From NCBI GenBank assembly GCA_012862575.1, contig BLSF01000157.1, positions 1 to 20,697 on the forward strand: a stretch of 20,697 bases of DNA, given 5' to 3'. This document shows positions 13,884 through 20,697 of the stretch, one piece after another (position 1 is the first letter of the stretch; every line of letters begins with the position of its first letter). The notes beneath the pieces are model-generated. The model was not told the origin of the DNA. It saw nothing but the letters and a program-made list of their open reading frames with translations, and searched no databases. Position numbers and translations under genes: made by a program. The DNA comes from Parietichytrium sp. I65-24A. Taxonomy: Eukaryota > Sar > Bigyra > Thraustochytrida > Thraustochytriidae.

Positions 13884-15011
13884 ATGAACAATCGTATCTC
13901 TAAAATTCAAAAGCAAAAGCAAAAGCAACTTCAAATGTCACGTTATCCAGAGAATGTTTCCCCAAACCTCTCCTCCTCGCTCAATTCTGCCAAGACTTGG
14001 GAGACCCTTCGTGGTGATTTGCGTCCTGGTGGTGTTCGGCCGTACTTGACCTCAGAGTACATCCCTTCCATCTCGGCAAAGAACGAGTTTGAGACCGTCG
14101 GGGAGTTTCAGGCGAATGGCACGATCAATGTCAGCATCAATAGTAAAGTGCGCGATGAAGATTATCTCAATAATATGAACTATGCCTTTTATGATTTGCG
14201 CAACAACGATTGCCGGCTTCTCAGTCTGCAGCAGGTCAACTTGTTTTTGGCAAATGCCCAGGCAAAAGAGTTTTTACATGGCCCAAATCGTGGCATTAAT
14301 CCAGCGATGGATGACATGCAGCGTTTAGAGGATCCCAGCTTGTTTGATACCGCGGAAGAATACCACAATGCGCGTGACATGGCACGTAATTTGAGTTTGC
14401 TCGATGATAGATCGCGCGCCAACTTGCGTGATGATCGGATCACCAAAGAGTACATCATGGACAATTTCCGTCCTTTCGGGGTCATGAAAGTGACGGATCA
14501 CACGGCGGGGATCATCTACCAATCACAGCCTACGCGCCAGATGACTTTATCGGTGCGTGGATCGGTGCAAATGCAAGATTATTGGAGTTATGACGGCAAC
14601 ATTATACAGCCGTTCAACACCTTGTATTTCCTCTTGAAGAAAATCCGCATCCCAACCGACCGCACGCACAATTACCAGACGCAAATCAACGCATCGCTGC
14701 GCAACACGGGGAGCGGTGTGGACGGTATCGCGGGGAAACTGATCTGGCAAATCATCCCTTTCCACAACAACCGCAACACGCCCGATTTCAAAGATCTCGT
14801 CTACCGTAACGACCAGAACGAAGAGGAATGCGGGACCTATTGGCGCGTTGGTCGTGCAGCGGAGTACATTTCCTTTGCCGCCGACAACACGTATGAAATG
14901 CGTGACAAGTACAGCGTCTCACGTGACACGAGCTTTTTATACAGCCGCGGTGTGGCCTCGATCCCGATCCAGGTGTACCTCGATTTCCCGCTCATGTCGA
15001 AATTGTACTAG
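13884..15011 (+). CDS. candidate virion structural protein, 375 aa
   Basis: Starts at the ATG at 13884, giving a KIQKQKQKQ leader; an in-frame ATG at 13935 (MSRYPENVSPN) is an equally good start. The protein has no membrane segment, is rich in Asn, Asp, Tyr and Arg, and looks beta-rich. Examples are EFETVGEFQANGTINVSI, TRQMTLSVRGSVQMQDYW and GVASIPIQVYLDFPL. It is visibly more GC-rich than its neighbours, which may reflect high expression. I do not recognise the family. A capsid, minor capsid or other jelly-roll-like role is only a guess, based on composition and on the small membrane peptide next to it. Downstream, an AATAAG/ATAAATA stretch may serve for polyadenylation. Confidence 0.75.
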   Translation: MNNRISKIQKQKQKQLQMSRYPENVSPNLSSSLNSAKTWETLRGDLRPGGVRPYLTSEYIPSISAKNEFETVGEFQANGTINVSINSKVRDEDYLNNMNYAFYDLRNNDCRLLSLQQVNLFLANAQAKEFLHGPNRGINPAMDDMQRLEDPSLFDTAEEYHNARDMARNLSLLDDRSRANLRDDRITKEYIMDNFRPFGVMKVTDHTAGIIYQSQPTRQMTLSVRGSVQMQDYWSYDGNIIQPFNTLYFLLKKIRIPTDRTHNYQTQINASLRNTGSGVDGIAGKLIWQIIPFHNNRNTPDFKDLVYRNDQNEEECGTYWRVGRAAEYISFAADNTYEMRDKYSVSRDTSFLYSRGVASIPIQVYLDFPLMSKLY

Positions 15012-15055
15012 AGATAAATAAGAATGAAAAAGAAAAAAAAACAACAACAATACAA

Positions 15056-15142
15056 ATGTGTCCACTTCGATACCTACTTGTTCTCCTGGTGGTGTTGAGC
15101 ATGGATCTTTATCTTCGAATGAATAAAAGAAAGAAAAAATGA
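15056..15142 (+). CDS. 28-residue single-TM peptide
   Basis: An ATG at 15056 opens a 28-codon frame. It has a short polar start, a membrane-spanning stretch (YLLVLLVVLSMDLYL) and a strongly basic end (NKRKKK). It fills the gap between the candidate structural protein and the convergent RING gene, ending nine bases before the latter's stop. The hydrophobic core and basic cytoplasmic-type tail are typical of tiny viral membrane proteins. Because of its length, chance remains possible. Confidence 0.4.
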   Translation: MCPLRYLLVLLVVLSMDLYLRMNKRKKK

Positions 15143-15151
15143 TTTTTTGAT

Positions 15152-16315
15152 TTACTTTTTTTTGTCAACAACTGTGAAATAAAAAAGTGGCTCAAACCAT
15201 ACCTTCATGGAGCAATGCGAACAATTGGAAAACTTGTGCTGAGCTTGGCAGTCGTTGCAAATGAAATGCCCGCAATATGGAAGCACCATATTTTCACTTT
15301 TTGTTGATTCACTAAGGCAATGTGTGCAAAAAAAAGATGCTTCCTCGGTATTGAAATGCTCATAAGCGCGCATCAAGTGCAACTGGAATTGTCTCGGTAG
15401 CATCGTTTTAGCCTTCACTTCATACTCAACTCCCCAATCTAAAGGGAAACAACGTTGTCCCACTCCGGGTGTATCATGAACGAACTTGATCGCACTTGCT
15501 ACAGTAATATCCATTCTCGTTGAGATGACCATCTTTGTCCACATCAACCAATTGACTGGCTTGTATTGTTGCCACAGTGTCAGCAACCTTTCTCCGGCAT
15601 TTGTGCCGGTTAATAAGGTAAGAGATGTTGGAAATGCTTCTCTTATGAATGGAAAGGTTGGGAATTGCAGACGCAACGCTGGGTGTTTCTGAATGAGTTT
15701 TATGTACAACCTCCGTGCATCCTGAAGTGCGGGAATAATATGCGGGTGATGTGTCGCGCGAATGAACATCATCCACTGTTCATGTGTCTCCGGCTGCATT
15801 CGGCACCATGTGTACAAGAGGAACTCATCCGAAAGTCCGAACATCGTGTTGTAACTTTCAGTTGGTTCGATATATTCTTCGTCGTCGCATTTTTGGTTGA
15901 GCTGATTTGCAGGCTCATTCTCGCCATTGGGTTCGGCGAGAAGTTTACGGATCGCCGCATCAAGTTGGTACTTGTTGAGGCTTTTATTGTCTTTCTGCAT
16001 CATCGTCACCTTAACTTTCTTCTTCTTTGGTTGTTGTTGTTGTTGTTGCTGCTGCTGCTCATCAGCAGGCGGCTTTCGTTTGAAACGTTTGGATTTCGCA
16101 AGACTAGGCGGTAATTGTACCTCACCTGCTTGTCTCACGGCCTCATTCGCGAAGAAGTATGGGTTTGGCGCGGGCGCGGAATGGTACGACATGATCATGG
16201 TGGCTTGTTCTGCCTGTCTTCTCTCATTCGGTGTCTGCTGTGTTTCTCCCTTCGAGAGCTGAGGCTCATCGGACACTCTATTGGATGTTAGCGTTTTAGT
16301 TACATATTGAGTCAT
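15152..16315 (-). CDS. RING-finger protein with polyQ and nuclear-localisation-like motif
   Basis: 387 residues from the ATG at 16315; the open frame further upstream has no ATG and reads through repeats. A disordered N-terminal third holds a run of nine Gln (87-95) directly followed by PKKKKVKV (96-103), a classic nuclear-localisation type. A folded middle (about 150-325) of unknown type follows. A C-terminal C3HC4 RING has C330-x2-C333-x14-C348-x-H350-x2-C353-x2-C356-x8-C365-x2-C368. RINGs of this kind usually act as E3 ubiquitin ligases by binding an E2. Viral RING proteins commonly redirect host proteins to degradation; the target here is unknown. It is divergent from the helical-protein gene. 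Confidence 0.85.
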   Translation of the reverse strand: MTQYVTKTLTSNRVSDEPQLSKGETQQTPNERRQAEQATMIMSYHSAPAPNPYFFANEAVRQAGEVQLPPSLAKSKRFKRKPPADEQQQQQQQQQPKKKKVKVTMMQKDNKSLNKYQLDAAIRKLLAEPNGENEPANQLNQKCDDEEYIEPTESYNTMFGLSDEFLLYTWCRMQPETHEQWMMFIRATHHPHIIPALQDARRLYIKLIQKHPALRLQFPTFPFIREAFPTSLTLLTGTNAGERLLTLWQQYKPVNWLMWTKMVISTRMDITVASAIKFVHDTPGVGQRCFPLDWGVEYEVKAKTMLPRQFQLHLMRAYEHFNTEEASFFCTHCLSESTKSENMVLPYCGHFICNDCQAQHKFSNCSHCSMKVWFEPLFYFTVVDKKK

Positions 16316-16459
16316 ACAGACTAGATAACGTTTACTATAAGTATCCCAACCGTCACTCGCTGGAAAGCAAGGATTTTTTTTCCAGGTGCTTTGACCTTTC
16401 TTCTGCAACGGACAGGAGGAAGGGGGGTTGAAAGTGTGGAGAAACAGCAGTGGTTCAAT

Positions 16460-16489
16460 GCAGAGCAGAGCAGAGCAGAGCAGAGCAGA
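16460..16489 (+). repeat. GCAGA pentanucleotide repeat
   Basis: Six tandem GCAGA units lie just before the ATG at 16498, in the 182-base gap between divergent starts. As a 5' leader it could vary in length. No clear TATA box is present for the forward gene. Confidence 0.85.
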
Positions 16490-16497
16490 CACCAAAC

Positions 16498-18053
16498 ATG
16501 ATGGACGTGTGGAAAAGGGCGATCGATGCTTCGCGAAAGCATGTTCGGTCGTTGGAGAATTGCATTCTGCTCCACGATGTCAACAGCAATCACAACCAGC
16601 ACAAATCGATGCTCTGCTGCTTTCCTGTTCAGTATGCGATCGCTCAGGGGAATTACAAAGCAGCGCACTGTCTCGTTCAAGAACTTGGCGTCGCTGGTGG
16701 GCACAAAAAGTGCAAAGAACTGGCTTTGCAAATGTCCATTGAACACAAGTACTATGACATTGCAGTAGGAATTTTACTAGACGAGTGGATTTTGAAAGAC
16801 CCAACTTTCAAGTTTTTTCCATACGCGAAATGGGAGCCATTCTTGCGACAGCTGATCCGTGACGATGGCTGTGGCGGAGGAGGTGGTGACGATCATGCCA
16901 AAAAGAGTCTGGTGATCAAGATTCTTCAACATTTGGACAAGACAAATCAACAAAACATTACCGCACTTTGCAGTGTTTTGTTGTCTTCTTCACAGGGAGA
17001 TCAATATCTCGATGAAATATTCGCATCTGTCAGTGGCCATACGTTTTCAATTCCAGTCAACACCGTCTGTGAACATCTTCTCAAGTCTTCACAAAATGGG
17101 GGGAGGAAGAAAATTCAATCATTTCTTCTGAGGAATAATTGGATCGAATGGCAGACCGAGGTGTTAGAAAGCGTCGTGACCTGCAACAAATGGCCATCAC
17201 TAGCGTTTAAGCGATGCATCAATGAACTTGCATATTTTCGAGCAGCCGTGGAACTACGTTTGATCGTCGAAGGACATGGTTCCACGGTGCTCGGATTCAA
17301 GGGTCTAATGGATCACATGATGATGAGAAGTTTGCTTTGGGGACATCTTCAAAGTAAATCCACCGTACCGGAAATCGACCATAACGGGATGATGAACGTG
17401 GTTTGTTTTCTTGGTTCGTACATCATGGACATGTTTGAATACACGGAGGAATACCAAAAACCTTGCGACGCTGAGATTGTTCGACCGCTGCTTGAAGCAT
17501 TTCTCGAATGTGTGCGTACAAACCAGCTTGATTACAGTCTGCACATGTCTTTTGTGCTTCACCTTGCGTTTACCTATGGCGACGATGTGCACTACAACCG
17601 AGCCATGGAACTGTTGCACTTGGATGACATTCTCAACGACAACGAAGAACAAGTTGCCATTTCTCGATTGGCAAATGTGTTTCTGAGTCCGTACACTCGT
17701 TATCATGTGCTTGTGCAATGCCTTGTCTCGTGCCATGACAAAGTTCAACATTTACTTGCTTGTCATCCGCCACTGTTTACCCGATACATCCTAGAAGCAT
17801 GGAAACATGATGATCAAGGGATTCTGGCGTACTTGTTTGAGACAAAAATGTATGAAAGGGTGCGAGCTCGTCTAAACTATGGGTTGATACTAACTTCTTC
17901 TTCTTCAACGATGGAAGACCGCAAAGAATGCATGCAACTTTTGTTGTATCATTGTTCTGGTCCGCTGATGAATGATGAAATCAACTCATCTCTTTTAGGA
18001 AATATTCTCGTGCAATTTGCAACCCCAGAGATTCTCAAGTTGTATGCAGTCGA
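16498..18053 (+). CDS. large helical hypothetical protein, first part
   Basis: The ATG at 16498 (MMDVWKRAIDASRKH) begins a 518-residue stretch that is broken at an N (18054). The sequence is all-helical in appearance, with repeated short helix pairs rich in Leu, His and Cys, such as VQYAIAQGNYKAAHCLVQEL and KALQM-type segments. This suggests a solenoid of ankyrin- or HEAT-like kind without a clear repeat consensus. There is no membrane segment or catalytic motif. A Gly/Asp-rich loop (GCGGGGGDD) marks an insertion near residue 125. The second part lies at 18057-18506 in another frame; a duplicated 23-bp overlap at the N explains the shift, so both are one gene of about 660 residues. Confidence 0.8.
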
Positions 18054-18079
18054 NAAATTCTCAAGTTGTATGCAGTCGA
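18031..18079 (+). other. contig join with unmerged 23-bp overlap
   Basis: A 23-base sequence (ATTCTCAAG...CAGTCGA) occurs at 18031-18053, then N and AA, then exactly again at 18057-18079. The offset of 26 bases shifts the frame of the host gene. If the two copies are counted once, the two halves of the gene share one frame. This is the signature of an assembly join and not a biological duplication. Confidence 0.85.
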
Positions 18080-18506
18080 TCGTATCATTGAAAAGGACTC
18101 GTTAGCGATGTCGTATGTAATGAAAGTCCGAGAGTTGTCATTTATCGAAACTCTTTTGCGTGGATGTAGTGGGGAAAACTTGCAGGATCTTTCGGCAGCT
18201 CTGCATAACCCGGATCGCAAGGTGCTTGAATTTATCTTTCGCAACATTCCAGGTTCTTTAGAATACATGAGCAAGCAAGTCCCCGGTATGTTGGACGTAT
18301 TATTGTCACGTGAAATGTACGATTTGATTTTCAGTGTGACAGTGATCAAGAGATATATCGCAATCCCTCATCAAACACGAAAATGGAAGCCGTACTTTGA
18401 GTGGGAAAAGAAGAGTCCTTTCGGTACAAACCGAGCTTTGCTCATGGAGAAACGACTCAATGTTGACATTATCCAGTTGATCAACGAGTTTGTTTATTTT
18501 TTCTAA
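18057..18506 (+). CDS. large helical hypothetical protein, last part
   Basis: This continues the gene from 16498 after the contig join. It contains further helical segments (MSYVMKVRELSFIETLLRGC, quoted in part; LQDLSAALHNPDRKVLEFIF) and a C-terminal module with WKPYFEWEKKSPFG and a Leu/Ile-rich final helix ending VYFF. It ends at TAA 18504-18506, overlapping by three bases the TAG of the convergent gene at 18503-18916. Read alone it could be mistaken for an independent gene starting at an internal ATG (18066). The overlap evidence argues against that. Confidence 0.75.
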   Translation: MLKLYAVDRIIEKDSLAMSYVMKVRELSFIETLLRGCSGENLQDLSAALHNPDRKVLEFIFRNIPGSLEYMSKQVPGMLDVLLSREMYDLIFSVTVIKRYIAIPHQTRKWKPYFEWEKKSPFGTNRALLMEKRLNVDIIQLINEFVYFF

Positions 18507-18916
18507 TTGTAGCAAATAATTTGTAGATTATTTATTTTACCATTGACGATGATAATATTTCTTTGGCGCAAGACATAATACATGGTTAGATTTCTGTTGA
18601 CATAACACCATCGCATAAAGTTTCGTATGATTCTTGACGCGAACTTGATGCGAAGATATTCAGAAAGTTGTTGAGGTAAAAATTCGGCAATAAACTGTTT
18701 CATGGAAGGGTCTTCAAGTGCTTGATGAATGCAAATGTTCATCAATGAGGAAGAGTGAGGCGGCGGTGGCGCGTATCGCGGTGCATCTTGAAACGAAAAG
18801 ACGCTGTAACAAAGTCTCTCTTTCTCCCCACCAAACCCAAACGTCTCATACCAAGAGAACTGTCCTGTGGCAACACTGAAAAGGAAGCGAAGAAATCGAC
18901 TTGGCATTTTGATCAT
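18503..18916 (-). CDS. IQ-like-motif protein, paralogue 1, 137 aa
   Basis: Starts at the ATG at 18916; a second ATG is three codons on. The N-terminus is hydrophobic and basic (RFLRFLFSV). A beta-like YSVFSFQDAPRY segment, helices (ICIHQALEDP and FIAEFLPQQLSEYL) and an IQ-like helix (FASRIIRNFMRWCYVNRN, about 92-109) follow. It is clearly related to the protein at 19289-19714 along its length from residue 35 to the C-terminal YN. IQ motifs bind calmodulin-type proteins; here the Gln of the IQ pair is replaced by Ile, so binding is uncertain. It lies 11 bases downstream of the Atg8-like gene on the same strand. No TATA box is seen. Confidence 0.75.
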   Translation of the reverse strand: MIKMPSRFLRFLFSVATGQFSWYETFGFGGEKERLCYSVFSFQDAPRYAPPPPHSSSLMNICIHQALEDPSMKQFIAEFLPQQLSEYLRIKFASRIIRNFMRWCYVNRNLTMYYVLRQRNIIIVNGKINNLQIICYN

Positions 18917-18927
18917 TTTTGTTAAAT

Positions 18928-19281
18928 TTAACCGAAGGTGTTTTCAAACCTGAGATGGAAAACAAGCACCTGCTGATTCGGGACTACATCGTCTCGTTTG
19001 TGCTCTTCAAAGACATCTTTAAGCTTGGCTGTCCCAGTTGGGATGATGTATCGTTTTTCGCCCGTGGTCTTGTCTAGGTACTCCAGCATTAGATAGAGCG
19101 CTTCCGTGGCTTCAGACTTTTTTAAAGTTCTCAATTGATACATAAAATGCCCCACGAGCAAAGTGTCAAAGACATTGAAATTGGAAAACACCGTCACATG
19201 AGGTGGGTGGCGGCTTGTATGAAACACTCTCACATAAATTTTATTGTTGTTATTCTTGTTCATCAATCGCTTTTCAGTCAT
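18928..19281 (-). CDS. Atg8/LC3/GABARAP-like ubiquitin-fold protein
   Basis: 117 residues from the ATG at 19281. The alignment by eye with cellular Atg8 is convincing. KIYVRVF (14-20) takes the place of strand 1 (KIPVI). LLVGHFMYQLR (41-51) corresponds to LTVGQFVYVIR. FEEHKRDD (91-98) corresponds to YEEHKDED. The protein ends F-ENTFG followed directly by the stop. Cellular Atg8 needs Atg4 to expose this C-terminal Gly for lipidation by Atg7/Atg3; here it is already terminal. The N-terminal helices are shortened to 13 residues, and the loop before PTGTAKL has an insertion (DKTTGEK). The frame is open to an ATG at 19356, but that form would contain the TATA box and overlap the upstream gene. 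It lies between two paralogous genes. Lipidation in the host is inferred. Confidence 0.85.
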   Translation of the reverse strand: MTEKRLMNKNNNNKIYVRVFHTSRHPPHVTVFSNFNVFDTLLVGHFMYQLRTLKKSEATEALYLMLEYLDKTTGEKRYIIPTGTAKLKDVFEEHKRDDVVPNQQVLVFHLRFENTFG

Positions 19282-19288
19282 CTCTTCT

Positions 19289-19714
19289 TCAATTGTAAGC
19301 AAAGTCTTTGAATATATATACTTTCCGCTCGTTGAACTTTCCGCTAACGATTTCATGTCTGAGTCGACGTTTTACATAGGCTGACTTCCGATGGAGAAAA
19401 CACCAGCGCATAAATGTTCGAATGATCCGCGTCGCACGTTTTCTCTGTAAATAGAGAGAGACTTGAACGGGAAGCAACTCGACAATCATGGCGCGGAGTT
19501 GCTCATTGTTCTTTTGATTTTCTAAAATACTATGCAGACAGACATCTGTCAATGTAAACTGGCGCGGAGAATACCGTTCTGAGTTTTGAAAACAATAAAC
19601 CGTGTACTTTTGTTTGCCGAATTTGTCAACATTTCTGCCGCCGCCGCGCAGCAGCTTGAATGAAGAAACGAACGAAACGAATCGCCGTACCAGCGCGGCC
19701 AATGTGCTAATCAT
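19289..19714 (-). CDS. IQ-like-motif protein, paralogue 2, 141 aa
   Basis: Starts at the ATG at 19714. A short amphipathic, basic N-terminus (LAALVRRFVSFVSSFKLLR) leads into YTVYCFQNSERYSP, helices (VCLHSILENQ; LRAMIVELLPVQVSLYL) and an IQ-like helix, RATRIIRTFMRWCFLHRK (93-110). The C-terminus ends FAYN, like the ICYN of its paralogue at 18503-18916. The two share the same order of blocks, so they arose by duplication, with the Atg8-like gene now between them. The N-terminal amphipathic helix could associate with membranes. The function is unknown, but the position suggests a partner role with the Atg8-like protein. Confidence 0.78.
   Translation of the reverse strand: MISTLAALVRRFVSFVSSFKLLRGGGRNVDKFGKQKYTVYCFQNSERYSPRQFTLTDVCLHSILENQKNNEQLRAMIVELLPVQVSLYLQRKRATRIIRTFMRWCFLHRKSAYVKRRLRHEIVSGKFNERKVYIFKDFAYN
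19306..19321 (-). promoter_or_regulatory. TATA-type promoter of the Atg8-like gene
   Basis: The reverse strand reads GTATATATATTCAAAG, a 16-base exact match to the element at 7751-7766. It lies inside the 3' end of the upstream coding sequence, about 30-40 bases before the ATG at 19281. Confidence 0.55.
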
Positions 19715-19770
19715 TTTTGGGTAACAAATACTATATTAGCCTCTCAAGCTAATACTCTGTGTGGTTCTGG

Positions 19771-19782
19771 TATAGATATATC
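19771..19782. promoter_or_regulatory. TATA-type box between divergent genes
   Basis: TATAGATATATC lies between the reverse-strand start at 19714 and forward starts at 19826 and 19878. The distance to 19826 is about 45 bases, typical for this window. A second AT-rich box (ACTATATTAG, near 19730) is closer to 19714. Confidence 0.4.
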
Positions 19783-19825
19783 GGCAGAGGAATTCTTTGA
19801 CTTTTTTTAAAGAGCTCACTCTTTT

Positions 19826-19942
19826 ATGACGACAGAACCAAAACTCAAACAACCAACGCGACACAGTCACAAGGACGATGGACAACAACAACAGCAACGA
19901 CGAATCTCCGCCACCACTCTTGTTGCCGCTCCGACCAAGTGA
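19826..19942 (+). CDS. possible overlapping upstream ORF, 38 aa
   Basis: The first ATG after the TATA box opens a 38-codon, Gln/Lys/Arg-rich frame ending at TGA 19940-19942. It overlaps the start of the main gene (ATG 19878) in another frame. It may be a regulatory upstream ORF or a chance frame. Confidence 0.25.
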   Translation: MTTEPKLKQPTRHSHKDDGQQQQQRRISATTLVAAPTK

Positions 19943-20697
19943 TCACCCAAAGTCAGCTCCGTTCCTGACGAATCAGGTCAGTGTTGATGATATGGAACTG
20001 ACGGATGAATCCCCAACCATCATCGCTTTCACGGTGCCGAAACATGTACTGCGGTCATCTGCTTGCACGTTGAATGAATTTTTCACCACCCAGGAGGCCA
20101 ACTATTACCGTGACATCCTACTCTCGTTTGCACAGATGTCCACTAAGCTGTTCTATACGGATTACCGTAAGGATAAGTTACTGGACGCTGGAACCCAGAA
20201 CCCTCGTATTCGCATCTACATGGAATACCTAATGCCCGCAACGTACAATCCCGAAACGGACACCACCCCTTACTTGATCAATGTGATCGGGATTCGGTTC
20301 ATCCTGTACATTTATGATGGTAGGCTGGACGTAGATGCTGGTGTCGACAGTTTTTTCCAGGACAATGCAAGTTATTGCAAAAAGATCCAACGGAAATTGG
20401 GGTCGAATAAAGCAAAGGAATGGAAGCAGTACATCGAGACGTATGAGTTCCATCGCCGAATCATGAAGATGAAAGATTGGCTAAAGCGGTGTAGTGCGTA
20501 CCAGCGCATGATGGGTCTGTGCAAAGAAGACCACGAAGACCACGACGACGATGATCAGACCGTTGCGATGGATGATGATGATGATGATCCATTGACAGGA
20601 GCCTTTGAGAACGGTACCGACGAAGTTTCCATGCGGCCATTGAACAGTCACTCGCTTCACTACTCTCGGTTGTTCACCTTTGCAAACTCGCGCTTGC
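19878..20697 (+). CDS. hypothetical protein, 3' end beyond window
   Basis: The ATG at 19878 opens a frame of 273 codons that runs off the window without a stop. The N-terminus is Asn- and Pro-rich (MDNNNSNDESPPP). A folded region (about 45-210) contains alternating hydrophobic and charged segments, with IRFILYIYDGRLDVDAG and a Lys-rich helical stretch (KKIQRKLGSNKAKEWKQYIE). A long acidic segment follows (DHEDHDDDD and six Asp from GAT repeats). I see no signal peptide, membrane segment or catalytic motif and recognise no family. No ATG lies between the upstream in-frame stop (19827-19829) and 19878, so this start is firm unless the overlapping upstream frame is joined by splicing or an error. 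Confidence 0.75.
   Translation, partial: MDNNNSNDESPPPLLLPLRPSDHPKSAPFLTNQVSVDDMELTDESPTIIAFTVPKHVLRSSACTLNEFFTTQEANYYRDILLSFAQMSTKLFYTDYRKDKLLDAGTQNPRIRIYMEYLMPATYNPETDTTPYLINVIGIRFILYIYDGRLDVDAGVDSFFQDNASYCKKIQRKLGSNKAKEWKQYIETYEFHRRIMKMKDWLKRCSAYQRMMGLCKEDHEDHDDDDQTVAMDDDDDDPLTGAFENGTDEVSMRPLNSHSLHYSRLFTFANSRL

Noticed and set aside
16316-16495. A hydrophobic N-terminal extension (ALLCSALLC type) for the RING protein
   Set aside because: It has no ATG and arises from the GCAGA repeat read on the opposite strand.
18066-18506. A separate gene starting at the internal ATG at 18066
   Set aside because: The exact 23-bp overlap at the N shows that it is the 3' part of the gene from 16498.
19282-19356. 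A longer N-terminus for the Atg8-like protein from the ATG at 19356
   Set aside because: It would encode the TATA element as protein and overlap 68 bases of the upstream gene, whose C-terminus matches its paralogue there. It is kept as an alternative because Atg8 proteins normally have a longer N-terminal helical part.
1-20697. tRNA genes, rRNA, CRISPR arrays, classical insertion sequences
   Set aside because: No cloverleaf-like segments, spaced direct-repeat arrays or transposase motifs were seen by eye. Short tRNAs with introns could still be missed without a scan.

Overview
The window looks like part of the genome of a large eukaryotic DNA virus, or a virus-like insertion, most plausibly of the nucleocytoplasmic giant-virus type infecting a protist or alga. 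This is an inference. Genes are compact and apparently intronless, lie on both strands, and are often separated by fewer than 60 bases. Several are preceded by a TATATA-type box 30-50 bases before the start codon. The window carries a phage/phycodnavirus-type deoxynucleotide monophosphate kinase, a RING protein, many tiny membrane proteins and many proteins I cannot assign. I saw no major capsid protein, DNA polymerase, tRNA or CRISPR array, so the lineage cannot be fixed from this window alone.

Layout. 1-2221: three forward genes of unknown function; the first is cut by the window edge. 2244-6914: a surface/secretome block with a PAN/Apple-like secreted protein, an unknown 454-residue protein, a Cys-rich protein with a Ser/Thr/Pro stalk and hydrophobic tail, and a secreted berberine-bridge-type FAD oxidase that keeps both covalent-flavin residues. 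6922-8518: a CCCH-like coiled-coil protein divergent from the dNMP kinase, which is broken at a one-base N. 8519-13078: accessory DNA with three copies of a 20-bp inverted repeat, two telomere-like motifs and a 79-bp-period repeat. These lie around a multi-pass leucine-rich-repeat membrane protein, a second member of the Cys-rich family, and a cluster of 43-57-residue acidic single-TM proteins. 13079-15142: an internally duplicated protein, a beta-rich-looking candidate structural protein and a 28-residue membrane peptide. 15152-18506: a RING/polyQ protein divergent from a 660-residue helical protein that is split by a second one-base N. 18503-19714: three reverse-strand genes, in which an Atg8/LC3-like ubiquitin-fold protein sits between two paralogous IQ-like-motif proteins. 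19878-end: an unassigned gene that runs off the window.

The most striking observation is the Atg8-like gene at 18928-19281. It ends exactly in ENTFG-stop, the form that cellular Atg8 reaches only after Atg4 cleavage, and it lies within a tandem duplication of an unknown gene. With the RING protein nearby it suggests, but does not prove, manipulation of host autophagy or ubiquitin-like conjugation. Both N positions look like contig joins. The one at 18054 carries an unmerged 23-bp overlap, and collapsing it brings the two halves of the interrupted gene into one frame.
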